Assembly: GCA_035651995.1 (NCBI GenBank)
Contig: DASRER010000020.1
Coordinates: 277,076 to 341,075 of the forward strand
Length of the DNA stretch: 64,000 nucleotides
Direction of reading: 5' to 3'
Source of the DNA: Terriglobales bacterium
Lineage (GTDB): Bacteria; Acidobacteriota; Terriglobia; Terriglobales; Acidobacteriaceae
Positions 34,458 through 45,800 of the stretch are shown in pieces. The translations under genes and the position numbers were made by a program. Position 1 is the first letter of the stretch. Each line of letters begins with the position of its first letter. Below the pieces are notes generated by a model, which was not told the origin of the DNA, made no database searches, and worked only from the letters and a program-made list of their open reading frames with translations.

Positions 34458-36089
34458 CTACGCGCGGGTCCCCGCCGCCTGCTCCCATCCCACGCTGTAG
34501 ATTCCGATGGGCTGCTTCTTGCCGCGCAGCAGCACTGGCTCCATGGCGGCGAGTTGGAAGCCGTGGTCCGGCTTCAGGTCGGCGGCGGTTGAGGCGGAGA
34601 TCACCACCTGGCCACCGCGGGCGAAGGCCATCAGGCGCGCGGCCACGTTGACCGCGTCGCCGACCACGGTGTAATCAATGCGGCGCGGCGAGCCGATGTT
34701 GCCGGCGGTGACTACGCCGGTGTTGATTCCGATGCCAATCCGCAACTCGGGCCAGCCGCGCGAGACGGCGTCGCGATTGAGCTGTTGCACCAACCGCTGC
34801 ATCTCGATGGCGGTGCGCACGGCATTGTCGGCATCGCCCCCCTTGGAGATGGGCGCGCCGAAGACGGCCATCACGCCGTCGCCCAGGTACTTGTCGAGCG
34901 TGCCGCCGTTGCCGAAGATCACGTCGGTGACGCGCGTGAAGTACTCGTTCAGCAGGTCTACGACTCTTTCCGGAGGCAGCGCTTCGGCGATGCCGGTGAA
35001 GCCGCGGATGTCAGCAAACATTACGCTCACTTTCTGGTTCTGGCCTCCGAGCTTCACCACCTTCTCCGGGTGTGCGGCGATCATCTCCACCAGCTGCGGC
35101 GCCAGGAACCGCTCCAGTGCGGCGCGCTGCACCTCCTGCTCGGCCAGTTCGCGGTGCGACATGAGGTTGTCGATGGCCGAAGCAGCCTGCGACGCGACCA
35201 CCGCGAACACGTTCAACTCGTCGCGCGTGAACGCGGCGGCTTTCGCCATGTTGTCCACGTAGAGGATGGCGAACAGGCGCTGCGCGCCCGCGAGCGGCGC
35301 GCACATCGCCGAGCGCAGTCCGGAGATGCGCATGCTGGCGCTGGCGGCGAAGCGCTCGTCGTCGGCCGCGTCCACAACCAGAATCGGTTGCAGCTCGGCC
35401 TTGACGCGATCGAGGATGGCGCGGCTCAGGATGATCTTGGGCTGCTCGCCGGCGGGCGGATTGCGATGGCGAACTTCCGTCTGGCGCGTTGCCTGGCCCT
35501 GTTCGTCGAAGAACATCAGGAAGGCGCGCTCCACGCCGGCGATGCGAAACACCAGCGTCATCACCTGCTCGACGATGTCGTCCATGGAAAGCTTGCCGTT
35601 CAGCGCGCGGCCCGCGTCGTAGAGCATGCGCAGCAGGTAGTTTTCGCGCTCCAGGCGGCGCGCGTAGTCCAGCACCTCGGCGGCGGCCGCAGCCGGCGGC
35701 GGCTCGGCGGCTGTTATGGGCGCGGCGCCGCCTTTGGCCAGCACCTGCTTCAGCGTCTCCGGCATCTGCGGCTCGCGGATCACGAAGCCGGTCTCGTCGA
35801 GCGACTCGACGGTGATCTCGTAGATTCCCACTTCAGCCTTGTCGCCGTGATGCAGGGGCGTTTCGGCGGCGATGCGCTTGCCATTCACCTTCACGCCGTT
35901 GGTGCTGTCGCGGTCGGCGATGGAAATCTCGCCGTCGGTCGTCTGCTTCACAACAGCGTGGAAGCGCGACACGCTGCCATCGTTCAGCACCAGGTCGTTG
36001 ACCATGATGCGGCCGATGGTGATGACGGGTTTGGTGATCTCCAGGATGCCGCGCTTGCCGTCGGGCGAAGTGATGACGAGGCGCGACAT
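34458..36089 (-). CDS. FHA-GAF-class III adenylate/guanylate cyclase
   Basis: 543 residues from the ATG at 36089. FHA domain (residues 1-95): ITIGRIMVNDLVLNDGSVSR, FHAVVKQ, DRDSTNGVKVNG, the set that reads phosphothreonine. Then a coiled linker with EVLDYARRLERENYLLRMLY, a GAF sensor (about residues 170-320), and a nucleotide cyclase domain: VSVMFADIRGFTGIAEALPP (metal Asp), YLGDGVMAVFGAP, GINTGVVTAGNIG and YTVVGDAVNVAARL. Makes cAMP (or cGMP) in the cytoplasm. The gene lies six bases after a Ser/Thr kinase, with a second kinase upstream; the FHA domain is a likely phosphorylation reader for one of them. Confidence 0.93.
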   Translation of the reverse strand: MSRLVITSPDGKRGILEITKPVITIGRIMVNDLVLNDGSVSRFHAVVKQTTDGEISIADRDSTNGVKVNGKRIAAETPLHHGDKAEVGIYEITVESLDETGFVIREPQMPETLKQVLAKGGAAPITAAEPPPAAAAAEVLDYARRLERENYLLRMLYDAGRALNGKLSMDDIVEQVMTLVFRIAGVERAFLMFFDEQGQATRQTEVRHRNPPAGEQPKIILSRAILDRVKAELQPILVVDAADDERFAASASMRISGLRSAMCAPLAGAQRLFAILYVDNMAKAAAFTRDELNVFAVVASQAASAIDNLMSHRELAEQEVQRAALERFLAPQLVEMIAAHPEKVVKLGGQNQKVSVMFADIRGFTGIAEALPPERVVDLLNEYFTRVTDVIFGNGGTLDKYLGDGVMAVFGAPISKGGDADNAVRTAIEMQRLVQQLNRDAVSRGWPELRIGIGINTGVVTAGNIGSPRRIDYTVVGDAVNVAARLMAFARGGQVVISASTAADLKPDHGFQLAAMEPVLLRGKKQPIGIYSVGWEQAAGTRA

Positions 36090-36095
36090 GCGAAG

Positions 36096-37859
36096 CTAGC
36101 GGCGCTCCGTCTTGTCTTTTGAAGGAGCGGCGGGCCTTGCCGGCGGATCGGCTTGCGCCGCAGCTTTCGCCGAGGGATCGGGCGCGAGCGAAGGCGCGAA
36201 ATTGTAGTTCTCGCCGGCGTTCAGGTTCACGCGTGTTTCGGCCAGGTGGAATCCAGCTTTACGAAGAGCGATGGTGTGCTGCCCCGGAGCCACGCTGACC
36301 TCGGCAGGCGTTTGCTTGCCGGTGTCGGCGCCGTCCACCAGGATGCTCGCGCCTCCCGGCGAACTGCGGGCGACCACAGTTGCCGACGTGGGCGAGAGCA
36401 CCGCGTTCGTCTGCGCCGTGCGTCCGGCGTCCACCATGATCCAGCGCAGCTCGGGGTTGTAACCGGGCTTCATGAAACGCACGCGGTGTGAACCGGGCTG
36501 GAGCCGGCCGATGACCGCCGGCGTCGTCCAGCGGCGGTCGGGGCGCGTGTCGAGTTCAACCATTGCGCCGGCAGGTGAGGAATCCACGCGCAAGCTGCCG
36601 GTCAAAACTTCCGCCGTGTTGGCTGCTGGGGCGGGTGTATCGGCTGCAGGCGACGGCGTTGCCGAGGTTTGCGCTGGTTTGCCCGGCAGGTCACCGGTAA
36701 GCTGATTGCCGGCGCGGGGCCACAAGAGTGCGGCCGCAATCACCCAGAGCGCGACCGTGGCGAACAACACGCCGCGTCGCCACAACGGCGTCCGCGGCAA
36801 GTCCACCACGAGCGGCGCAGGCGGAGCCGGTGGAACATCCGAGCCCGCGTTCATGATGACCGTGGTGTCTGATTCCCGGCTGTCGGCCGCAGCCGAATGC
36901 AGCGTGGCTTCGGCGGCGCGGTTCTTGTAGTTCACCAGGTCGGCAGCGAAGTCGGCGGCGCGCTGATAGCGCTGCTCCGGGGCCTTGGCGAGCGCGCGCA
37001 TGATCACGTCGCTCAGTCCGGGATGGACGCTCAGGTCCACTTCGCGCGGCGGCGGCGGATCTTCCTGAACGATCTTGTAGATGATGGCGGTCACGCTGTC
37101 GCCGCGGAACGGCTTCACGCCGCAGGACGCCTCATAAAGAATGACGCCGAGGCTGAACAGGTCGGAGCGTCCGTCGACCGCGCGCGAGCTGACCTGCTCG
37201 GGCGACATGTAGCTGGGCGTGCCCATGGGCGCGCCGCCTGCGGTGGTCGCTCCGCCGCCGGCCTTGGCGATGCCGAAGTCGGTGATCTTCACCGCGCCCT
37301 GCGCCGTGATCATCACGTTGGCGGGCTTGATGTCGCGGTGCACGATGCCGTGCGCGTGCGCGTACTCCAGGCCGGCGCAGATGCGGCGGCCGATTTCGAC
37401 CACCTCCTCGGCGCCGAGCATGCCGCGTTCCGCCAGCAGCGACTGCAGCGTGCGGCCCTCGATGTACTCCATGGCGATGTACACCAGGTTCTGGTGCTCG
37501 CCGGCGTCGAAGATGGTGACGATGTTGGGGTGGCTGAGCTTGCCGGCGGCGCGCGCTTCGCGGCGGAAGCGCTCGATCAGTTCCTTGTCCTCGAGCCCTT
37601 GCGCGTCTAGCCGCGTGGTCTTGAGCGCGACCGTGCGGCCGATGTTGGGATCTTCGGCGCAGTACACCACGCCCATGGCGCCGCGGCCGAGTTCGCCGAC
37701 GATGCGGTAGCGGCCGATCTGCTGCGGATTGTCTTTGCTGGCGGGCAGCAACGCCCTCCCGGTTGCCGCGGACCTGAGCCAACTGGCTGCCTGCCGCCGG
37801 CACAACAAACCACTTCCCGGAGTTTCATCCTTGCGGGAGCCCGGGACGAAGGAGCCCAA
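36096..37859 (-). CDS. PknB-type Ser/Thr protein kinase with membrane span and PEGA repeats
   Basis: 587 residues if a TTG at 37859 is used; no in-frame ATG precedes the kinase domain, so the start is uncertain (other TTGs at about residues 20 and 38). Kinase domain: IGRYRIVGELGRGAMGVVYC, TVALKTTRL (ATP Lys), IVHRDIKPANVMI (catalytic Asp), KITDFGIAKAGG, GTPSYMSPEQVSSR. A single membrane span at about residues 375-392 (GVLFATVALWVIAAALLW). The outer part carries three PEGA-type repeats (GSLRVDSSPAGAMVELD, ATVVARSSPGGASILVDG and a related segment) and a low-complexity tail. It precedes the FHA-GAF-cyclase on the same strand with six bases between them. Confidence 0.92.
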   Translation of the reverse strand: MGSFVPGSRKDETPGSGLLCRRQAASWLRSAATGRALLPASKDNPQQIGRYRIVGELGRGAMGVVYCAEDPNIGRTVALKTTRLDAQGLEDKELIERFRREARAAGKLSHPNIVTIFDAGEHQNLVYIAMEYIEGRTLQSLLAERGMLGAEEVVEIGRRICAGLEYAHAHGIVHRDIKPANVMITAQGAVKITDFGIAKAGGGATTAGGAPMGTPSYMSPEQVSSRAVDGRSDLFSLGVILYEASCGVKPFRGDSVTAIIYKIVQEDPPPPREVDLSVHPGLSDVIMRALAKAPEQRYQRAADFAADLVNYKNRAAEATLHSAAADSRESDTTVIMNAGSDVPPAPPAPLVVDLPRTPLWRRGVLFATVALWVIAAALLWPRAGNQLTGDLPGKPAQTSATPSPAADTPAPAANTAEVLTGSLRVDSSPAGAMVELDTRPDRRWTTPAVIGRLQPGSHRVRFMKPGYNPELRWIMVDAGRTAQTNAVLSPTSATVVARSSPGGASILVDGADTGKQTPAEVSVAPGQHTIALRKAGFHLAETRVNLNAGENYNFAPSLAPDPSAKAAAQADPPARPAAPSKDKTERR

Positions 37860-37934
37860 TTTACCGTGAGACTCTAGGTGAGAGTACGCGAGCGGTCAAC
37901 GTACGTTCGTAACCGGAAGTAACCACGCGGAGAG

Positions 37935-40115
<2,181 letters not shown>

Positions 40116-40393
40116 CGCGGCCCAAAAACCGGCAAACCCGCAAATTGTGGACTGTAATGCAGGTTCCAACAGCGGTCAACGGTCGCGGCGCGCCACGGGC
40201 GCTCGCGATGTGCGCGGCAAGAAGAGGTGGTTTCCAGGCGACCCGCTGCACGGACAAAGTCAACCGCCACAGGAACCGAGCCGGTTACCGAGGTCAGGCC
40301 GCAAAGCTGCGCCGGACGGGCAACTCCAGCGATTCAGAACGCGTCAACATGCGCAGGGTCTGCGGTACGGGGCCCGCTCCACCTCGGACATGG

Positions 40394-40636
40394 ATGATCC
40401 AGCAGATCGTGGCGCCAGCCACTTGCGCGGGAGAGCTTGCCCCCCGGTGCGGTATTTACCGGGTGCACCACTACGCGCACCGGCTGCCGCACATGGTGAT
40501 CATCCTGAAGGGCGACATTCTGCCAGCGTGCAACCAGTGCGGAAACCGGGTGCGGTTTGCGCCGTGGGCGCCCGCCGAGCCGGTGTTCAAGGACCGCGAT
40601 TTCTTGCGAGCTGCCGAAGGCAAGGCAGCTCCATGA
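40394..40636 (+). CDS. Small protein with a CxxC zinc-ribbon-like half
   Basis: 80 residues from the ATG at 40394. N-terminal part MIQQIVAPATCAGELAPRCG, then IYRVHHYAHRLPHMVIILKG and LPACNQCGNRVRFAP. The paired Cys positions (AxxC...PRCG and CNQCG) look like a small zinc site. Its TGA overlaps the ATG of the next gene (ATGA), so the two are coupled. Function unknown; one of the short proteins frequent in this group of bacteria. It begins divergently from the kinase at 40115. Confidence 0.6.
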   Translation: MIQQIVAPATCAGELAPRCGIYRVHHYAHRLPHMVIILKGDILPACNQCGNRVRFAPWAPAEPVFKDRDFLRAAEGKAAP

Positions 40637-40815
40637 CGATGGGGACAATGGGCGCAAACGACCGTTTCTTTCACGACTACGTCCGCAACAACGGCAACCT
40701 GGTCAAATCCACTTGCTCACTGTGCGGCGCGCTGGTGGGCGCCGCCGCCGATCCGTTCATCCTGCAACTGCTGGAAGAAGCGCATTCGTGCCATGCCAAT
40801 GCCCAGGCAGGGTGA
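40633..40815 (+). CDS. Very small protein with CxxC and distal Cys
   Basis: 60 residues from the ATG at 40633, overlapping the upstream gene by ATGA. Reads DRFFHDYVRNNGNLVKSTCS, LCGALVGAAADPFILQLLEE and AHSCHANA, that is CSLCG plus a distal C-H pair, a possible zinc site. No family recognised. The overlap and the shared Cys theme suggest that the two small proteins form one functional unit. Confidence 0.55.
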   Translation: MTMGTMGANDRFFHDYVRNNGNLVKSTCSLCGALVGAAADPFILQLLEEAHSCHANAQAG

Positions 40816-40930
40816 CCCCCCGCCCCCCACCCCGGTTCAATAATTCCAAATGGTTGGCGGGCAGGTTGTCCGCAAAATATTGAGTGGCAGAGACTTGATA
40901 CCGAGGTCTTAAGTCGTTTGTTTCCGCAGG

Positions 40931-40942
40931 CTGTCAAAGAAC
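40931..40942 (-). promoter_or_regulatory. boxA-like element, second copy
   Basis: Minus-strand GTTCTTTGACAG, identical over 12 bases to the element at 18514-18525. It lies next to the palindrome at 40946-40974, which would be upstream of it on the minus strand. No minus-strand gene follows for 800 bases. Confidence 0.35.
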
Positions 40943-40945
40943 CAA

Positions 40946-40974
40946 GCCTCGCGGGTTTTTTTAACCGGCGAGGC
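40946..40974. terminator. Near-perfect palindrome, possible two-way terminator
   Basis: GCCTCGCGGGTTTTTTTAAC then CGGCGAGGC: outer GCCTCGC/GCGAGGC and inner GGTT/AACC pairs around five T. It follows the two small coupled genes on the plus strand. T-rich sequence after it is poor (CTTCTATTTCC), so assignment is tentative. Confidence 0.45.
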
Positions 40975-41290
40975 CTTCTATTTCCAGAGTAGCAAATTGA
41001 GCAGGGGGAATGGGAAGGTTGGAGAAGTTTTTATTGTGTGTGGTTGGTGCGGGTTGCGTGGAAATTGATGCGAAACGGGGGTTGACAGGAGAACCGCAAG
41101 AACCGACGCTGCACTCCCTCGAAAACAAGTGCCGTCCCACCGGGACGCGGTTGATGCCGGCGCCGCACTCCCAGCACTCACGTGCCGGGCCAAGGAATGC
41201 CGTCGTTCGGCGACAATCGAGAAAATGCCGTGACTCCACGGCAGGAGGAAAGCACCAGGCCGAAGGAGGAACCTTGGCTGGCGTGAAGAG

Positions 41291-42154
41291 TCAGAGATTG
41301 CCGGTTTCGCGCTGGAGTTCGCGATAGAGGTCGCTCTTGGAGCGGCCGGTGACTTTCGCCAGTTTCTTGAGCGCAGATTTTTCGTCGAGATGCTCGTCGC
41401 GCATGATCGCGGCGAGCTGCCGGCGCAGCGATTGGTGCGCGGGCCTGGCGGCATCGGCTTCGGCGCGGGCGATGAGTAACGTAATTTCGCCCTTCACCGG
41501 CTGGCGGCGCTTGAGTGCGGAGAGGACTTCGCCGGCGGCGCCGCGGAGCAGCTCTTCGTGGACCTTGGTGAGTTCGCGCGCGATGACCACGCGGCGATCG
41601 GGGCCGAGAGTGGCGACGACGTCTTCGAGCACGTCCACGATGCGGTGCGGCGCTTCGTAGAAGGCAAGCGTTTCCGGCCGACCGGCGAGTTGCTGGAGCA
41701 GCGTGCGTCGCGCGCCGGACCGGGCGGGCAGGAAGCCGCCGAAATGGAACGCGTCTGTGGCCAATCCGCTGGCGACCAGCGCGGCGATGAGCGCCGACGG
41801 TCCGGGGACGGCGACGACGGGAAGGCCGAGCTCGATGGCGCGCTGCACCAGGCGGTATCCAGGATCGGAGACGCCCGGCGTGCCGGCGTCGGTGACCAGG
41901 GCGATGCGCTCACCGCGCTCGAGCCGGCGGCCGAGTTCGGCGGCGCGCTCGCGCTCGTTGTGCTCGTGGTAACTGATGGTGGGCGTCGAGATGCTGTAAT
42001 GCGATAGGAGCCTGGCGGTGTGACGCGTGTCCTCGCAGGCGATGAGATCGGCCGAGCGGAGGACGCGAAGCGCGCGCAAGGTGATGTCCTCCAGGTTGCC
42101 GATGGGCGTGGCGACCAGGTAGAGGCCGGGCGCGAGAAAAGCGTCTTGTGTCAC
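41291..42154 (-). CDS. rsmI: 16S rRNA (cytidine-1402 2'-O)-methyltransferase RsmI
   Basis: 287 residues from the ATG at 42154. SAM-dependent tetrapyrrole-methylase fold that methylates the ribose of C1402 in the ribosomal P site. Seen: LYLVATPIGNLEDITLRALR, ACEDTRHTARLLSHY, SYHEHNERERA, VTDAGTPGVSDPGYRLV, VPGPSALIAALVASGL and HFGGFLP, all in the expected order, plus the C-terminal helix with KSALKKLAKVTGRSKSDLYR. Length is normal. It stands alone, with no penicillin-binding or lpoA-type neighbours. Confidence 0.96.
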   Translation of the reverse strand: MTQDAFLAPGLYLVATPIGNLEDITLRALRVLRSADLIACEDTRHTARLLSHYSISTPTISYHEHNERERAAELGRRLERGERIALVTDAGTPGVSDPGYRLVQRAIELGLPVVAVPGPSALIAALVASGLATDAFHFGGFLPARSGARRTLLQQLAGRPETLAFYEAPHRIVDVLEDVVATLGPDRRVVIARELTKVHEELLRGAAGEVLSALKRRQPVKGEITLLIARAEADAARPAHQSLRRQLAAIMRDEHLDEKSALKKLAKVTGRSKSDLYRELQRETGNL

Positions 42155-42450
42155 GCGGGGAGTGTAGCGCAGGCGAGAGTGGCGAGTACCGAGCGCCGAG
42201 TCGTGGAGGCCTCGCCGCTTCTCTTGTTTGAAAATCGAGAGTGGCCGGTGACCTTGGGTGGCGGGGATGGCGTGGGGCGGCGCCAGGGTCCTTCGGCCGC
42301 AAAGAGCGCGGCCTCAGGATGGATCCAGGGCAGGGCCAAAACTGGGCGGTCGATGGCTCCGGTGCAGGGGGACGATGAGAATTGACGCTGGTTGTGCGCG
42401 CCCCTAGAATCAGGGTTAGAGTTCAAAGCACAAGTTCTCCCAGCGAAATC
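42155..42450. repeat. Spacer with a GGTCCTTCGGCCGCAAAGAG repeat
   Basis: The sequence GGTCCTTCGGCCGCAAAGAG and CGCGGCCTCAGGATGG (about 42286-42320) belongs to the family seen at 21700-21800 (CCTTCGACT...CTCAGGATGA). No gene seen. Confidence 0.45.
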
Positions 42451-42765
42451 GTGCCTATCTACGAATACAAGTGTAAAAAATGTGGCCATGTTTTTGAGCG
42501 GATCCAGAAGTTTTCTGATCCGCCGTCGCGGAAGTGTCCCGAGTGTGGCGGGGCGGTGGAGCAGGTGCTGTCGGCGCCGGCGGTGCAGTTCAAGGGCAGT
42601 GGCTGGTATGTGACCGACTATGCGGGCAAGGGCGTCCCCACGAAAGATGGCGGCGACGCCGGGTCTAAGACGGAGACCAAGGCAGAAGGCGACAAGACAG
42701 CGGCGGGAGCGGAAAAGCCGAGCGAGAAGCCGAAAGATGCCAAGCCCAAGCCCCACAAGAAGTAG
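42451..42765 (+). CDS. FmdB-type small zinc-ribbon protein
   Basis: 104 residues from a GTG at 42451, which yields the standard start MPIYEYKCKKCGHVFE; an upstream frame from 42382 adds unrelated residues. One zinc ribbon made by YKCKKCG and RKCPECGGAVEQVLSAPAVQ, then FKGSGWYVTDY and a Lys/Glu/Ala-rich low-complexity tail. These FmdB/putative regulatory proteins are widespread and of unclear role. It lies upstream of the c-di-GMP protein, separated by 125 bases. Confidence 0.88.
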   Translation: MPIYEYKCKKCGHVFERIQKFSDPPSRKCPECGGAVEQVLSAPAVQFKGSGWYVTDYAGKGVPTKDGGDAGSKTETKAEGDKTAAGAEKPSEKPKDAKPKPHKK

Positions 42766-42889
42766 TTACTTTCGCCTTGTACCTGCCACAATCCAGTTGA
42801 TTTAGCGGGTCTGCAGACCTACGATAGCGGCATCCGCGACGGCGCTGAATTGCCCGTCGGTCCCCACCACAGGCCCGCGAAAAGCCTTG

Positions 42890-45800
42890 ATGGACGGCGT
42901 GTTGACAGGAATTGTGGTCATCCCAGGAGTGGTGGCACTCCTGCTGCTCGTCGTCTTTACCTTCCTCTACCGGCAAAGCCGAGACGCCTACTTTCGGCAC
43001 TGGCAGCTGGCGTGGGTGGCGTACTGCCTGCACTTCATCTTCCTGGCAGTGTACTTCACGCTCGAGCCCAGCCCGTACCTGCGCTGGGGCTGGACGTTCA
43101 CGCTGGGCCTGACGGCGTGGGGCATCTTCCGGTCAACGCGCGTGGTGCGCCACGATACGCGTTTTCGCTGGTCGGATGCGGCGCTGGTGGCGGCGGCGGC
43201 GGTGTGGAGCACTCTGGAAGCCTTTTTGCCGCGGCTGCTGCAGCTTCGCGCCGAGGGCGCACTGCGGGTGCGCATCGAACTGGGCATAGCGGCAGTGCTG
43301 GCGGTGGCCGCGTTCCGCTTCTACCGGCACGGGCAACGGCGGGGATCGATCGGGCACCGGCTGCTGGGGATCGCGCTGGCGTTCTGGGCGTTGCTGCTGA
43401 CGTCGGTGCTGTATCACGACACGATGGAGCGCTGGCTGGGCGGCATGGGACACGTGCTCGGGCCGGTGCCGCAGACGCTGCTGGCGATCGCAATGGTGAT
43501 CGTCCTGTTCGAGAACGAGCGCCGCAGCGTGCAGGACAACCTGCTGGCGTTCTCGAGCCTGGAGGCCGATAGCAGCAAGATCCTGCCGCCAGGCGAGGTG
43601 GCGCCGAACCTGGAGCGGCTGCTGGAGCGGCTGATGCGGCTGCTGGGCACGCAGCGGGCGGCGATGGTGATTGCCGAGGAGTGGCGCAGCATCCTGCCGT
43701 CGGTGCAGCGCGGCTTTTCGCCGGAATTTGTAAAACAAGTGGAGAGCGACGGCTCGGCGGAATTTCTGAGCGAGACAGCGTACCGGCGCGGGGGGCTGGC
43801 GGTGTTCCGCGACTTCGAAGAGCCGGCGCCCTCGCTGCAGGAACAGACGGCGTGCTACGAGCGCATGCGCCGGCTGATGGAGCAGGAGGGCGCGCGCGGC
43901 GTGACGGCCGTGAGCCTGCAAACCCGCGAGCGCTGCTTCGGCGCGGTGCTGTTCCCTTCGTCGGAGAGCCTGGAGTTCGGCCCGTCGCAGATCCGGCTGA
44001 TGCTCGGGTTGGCGATGCAGATCGGGCTGACGCTGGAGAACTACGCTCTGATGCACGACGCGCTGCGGCGCACCAAGGAGTACGAGCTGCTGACGCAGAT
44101 CGGGCAGGTGATCAGTTCGCGGCTCGATCCCGATGAAGTGCTGGTCGCGATCCAGCGGGAACTGGGACAGTTGTTCGACACCAGCAACTTCTACGTCGCT
44201 TTCCTGGAAGAACAAATCGTGCGCTTCGAACTGGAGGTGCTGGATGGCGTGGTCCAGCCCAAGCGCACGCGTCCGATAACCAACGGACTGACCGAATACG
44301 TGATCCGGACGGGGCAGCCGCTGCTGATCAAGTCGGACATGGAGAAGACGCGCGCGCGGCTGAACTGCGCGGTGACGGGGCGGCCTGCCAAATGCTTCTG
44401 CGCGGTGCCGATCGTGATGCACGGCGAGACATTAAGCGGGGCTGGGGGTGGAATTGTGGGGGTGATCGGCGCGCTGAACTATGAGCGCGAATTCGTGTAC
44501 AGCGAGCGCGACCTGGAGGTGATGACGACCGCCGCCGGGCAGGTGGCGGTGGCGATGGAAAACGCGCGGCTGTTCAGCGAAGAGCAGCGGCGGGCGCGCT
44601 ACCTGGCGTTTCTGAACAACGTGTCAAAGACGGCCATTTCCAGCCAGGACGCGGAACAGATGCTGGCGGAAATCGTGGGCGAGATCCAGAAGAACTTCCG
44701 CTTCGATCACATTGGAATCGGCATTCTGGACTACGCGACCAAGGACATCGAGATCAAGGCGGAGGCGGGCACGACGGCGCGGGCGCTGGGCAAGCGGGTG
44801 CCGCTGGGCGCGGGCATTTTGGGGCGCGTGGCGCGCACGAACGAGATGGCGCTGGCGCAGAACTCGGGCGACGAGCGGCTGGCGTCGCTGCTGGACGACG
44901 CCAAGAGCGTGCTCTGCATTCCCATCGGATACGGCGAGTCGCTGCTGGGCGTGCTCAACGTGGAGAGCCGGCGCGAAGACGCGTTCGGGCAGCAGGAGGT
45001 GCTGATCCTGCGCACGCTGGCGGACCTGCTGGCGACGGCGCTGCACAACGCCTTCGTCTTCCAGAAGCTGCAGCAGCAATCCATCACCGACGGGCTGACG
45101 GGCATCAAGACGCGGCGGTTTTTCCTCGAGTCGCTGCAATCGGAGTGGAAGCGCGCCTCGCGTTCCGGGCGGGCGTTCAGCGTGGTGCTGGCCGACCTGG
45201 ACAAGTTCAAAGAAGTGAACGATTCGCAGGGCCACCTGGAAGGGGACCTGGTGCTGGCTCGCGTGGGCCGGCTGCTGGAGCAGAATTGCCGCCAGTCGAA
45301 CGTGGTGGCGCGTTACGGCGGCGACGAGTTCGTGATCCTGATGCCGGAAACCGGTCTGGAGCAGGCGCAGGTGCTGAGCGAGCGCCTGCGGCTGTGGCTG
45401 GCGACCGATCCGATGCTGAACGAACGGCACATCACGGGCAGCTTCGGCGTGGCCAGCTTCCCGCTGCACGGGGCGACGGCGGAGGAGATCCTGCGCGTGG
45501 CCGACGCGGGCATGTACGTTTCCAAGCACGGCGGCGGCAATCGCGTCTCAACCGTGGAGCAACTGGTGGATAGCGGCGGCGGACACCGGCAACTGGTGTC
45601 GGCATTCGTGGAAGGCTTCCTGCAGCGCGAGCACACCGGACCGGAGCAGATTGACGAGCTGGTGCAGCTGCTACGGAAGCTGGCGGCCAACGCCAAGCCG
45701 GAATATGCCGACGAAGTGCTGGCCGAGGCGGTGCTGTCGCTGGCGCGGGCGAGCGAGACGCGCGAGATGTTTGCCGCCGGCCATGGCGAGGCGGTGGCGC

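Larger units (their letters stand above)
40816..41290. other. Gene-free spacer of about 475 bases with hairpin
   Basis: Several short frames cross this stretch but none has coding character. It contains the boxA-like motif (40931-40942), the palindrome at 40946-40974 and GTCCCACCGGGAC (about 41134). A TTGACA on the plus strand at 41083 lacks a clear -10. Confidence 0.45.

Noticed and set aside
40978..41454. 158-codon minus-strand frame behind rsmI
   Set aside because: Half of it overlaps rsmI in another frame and the rest has no coding character.
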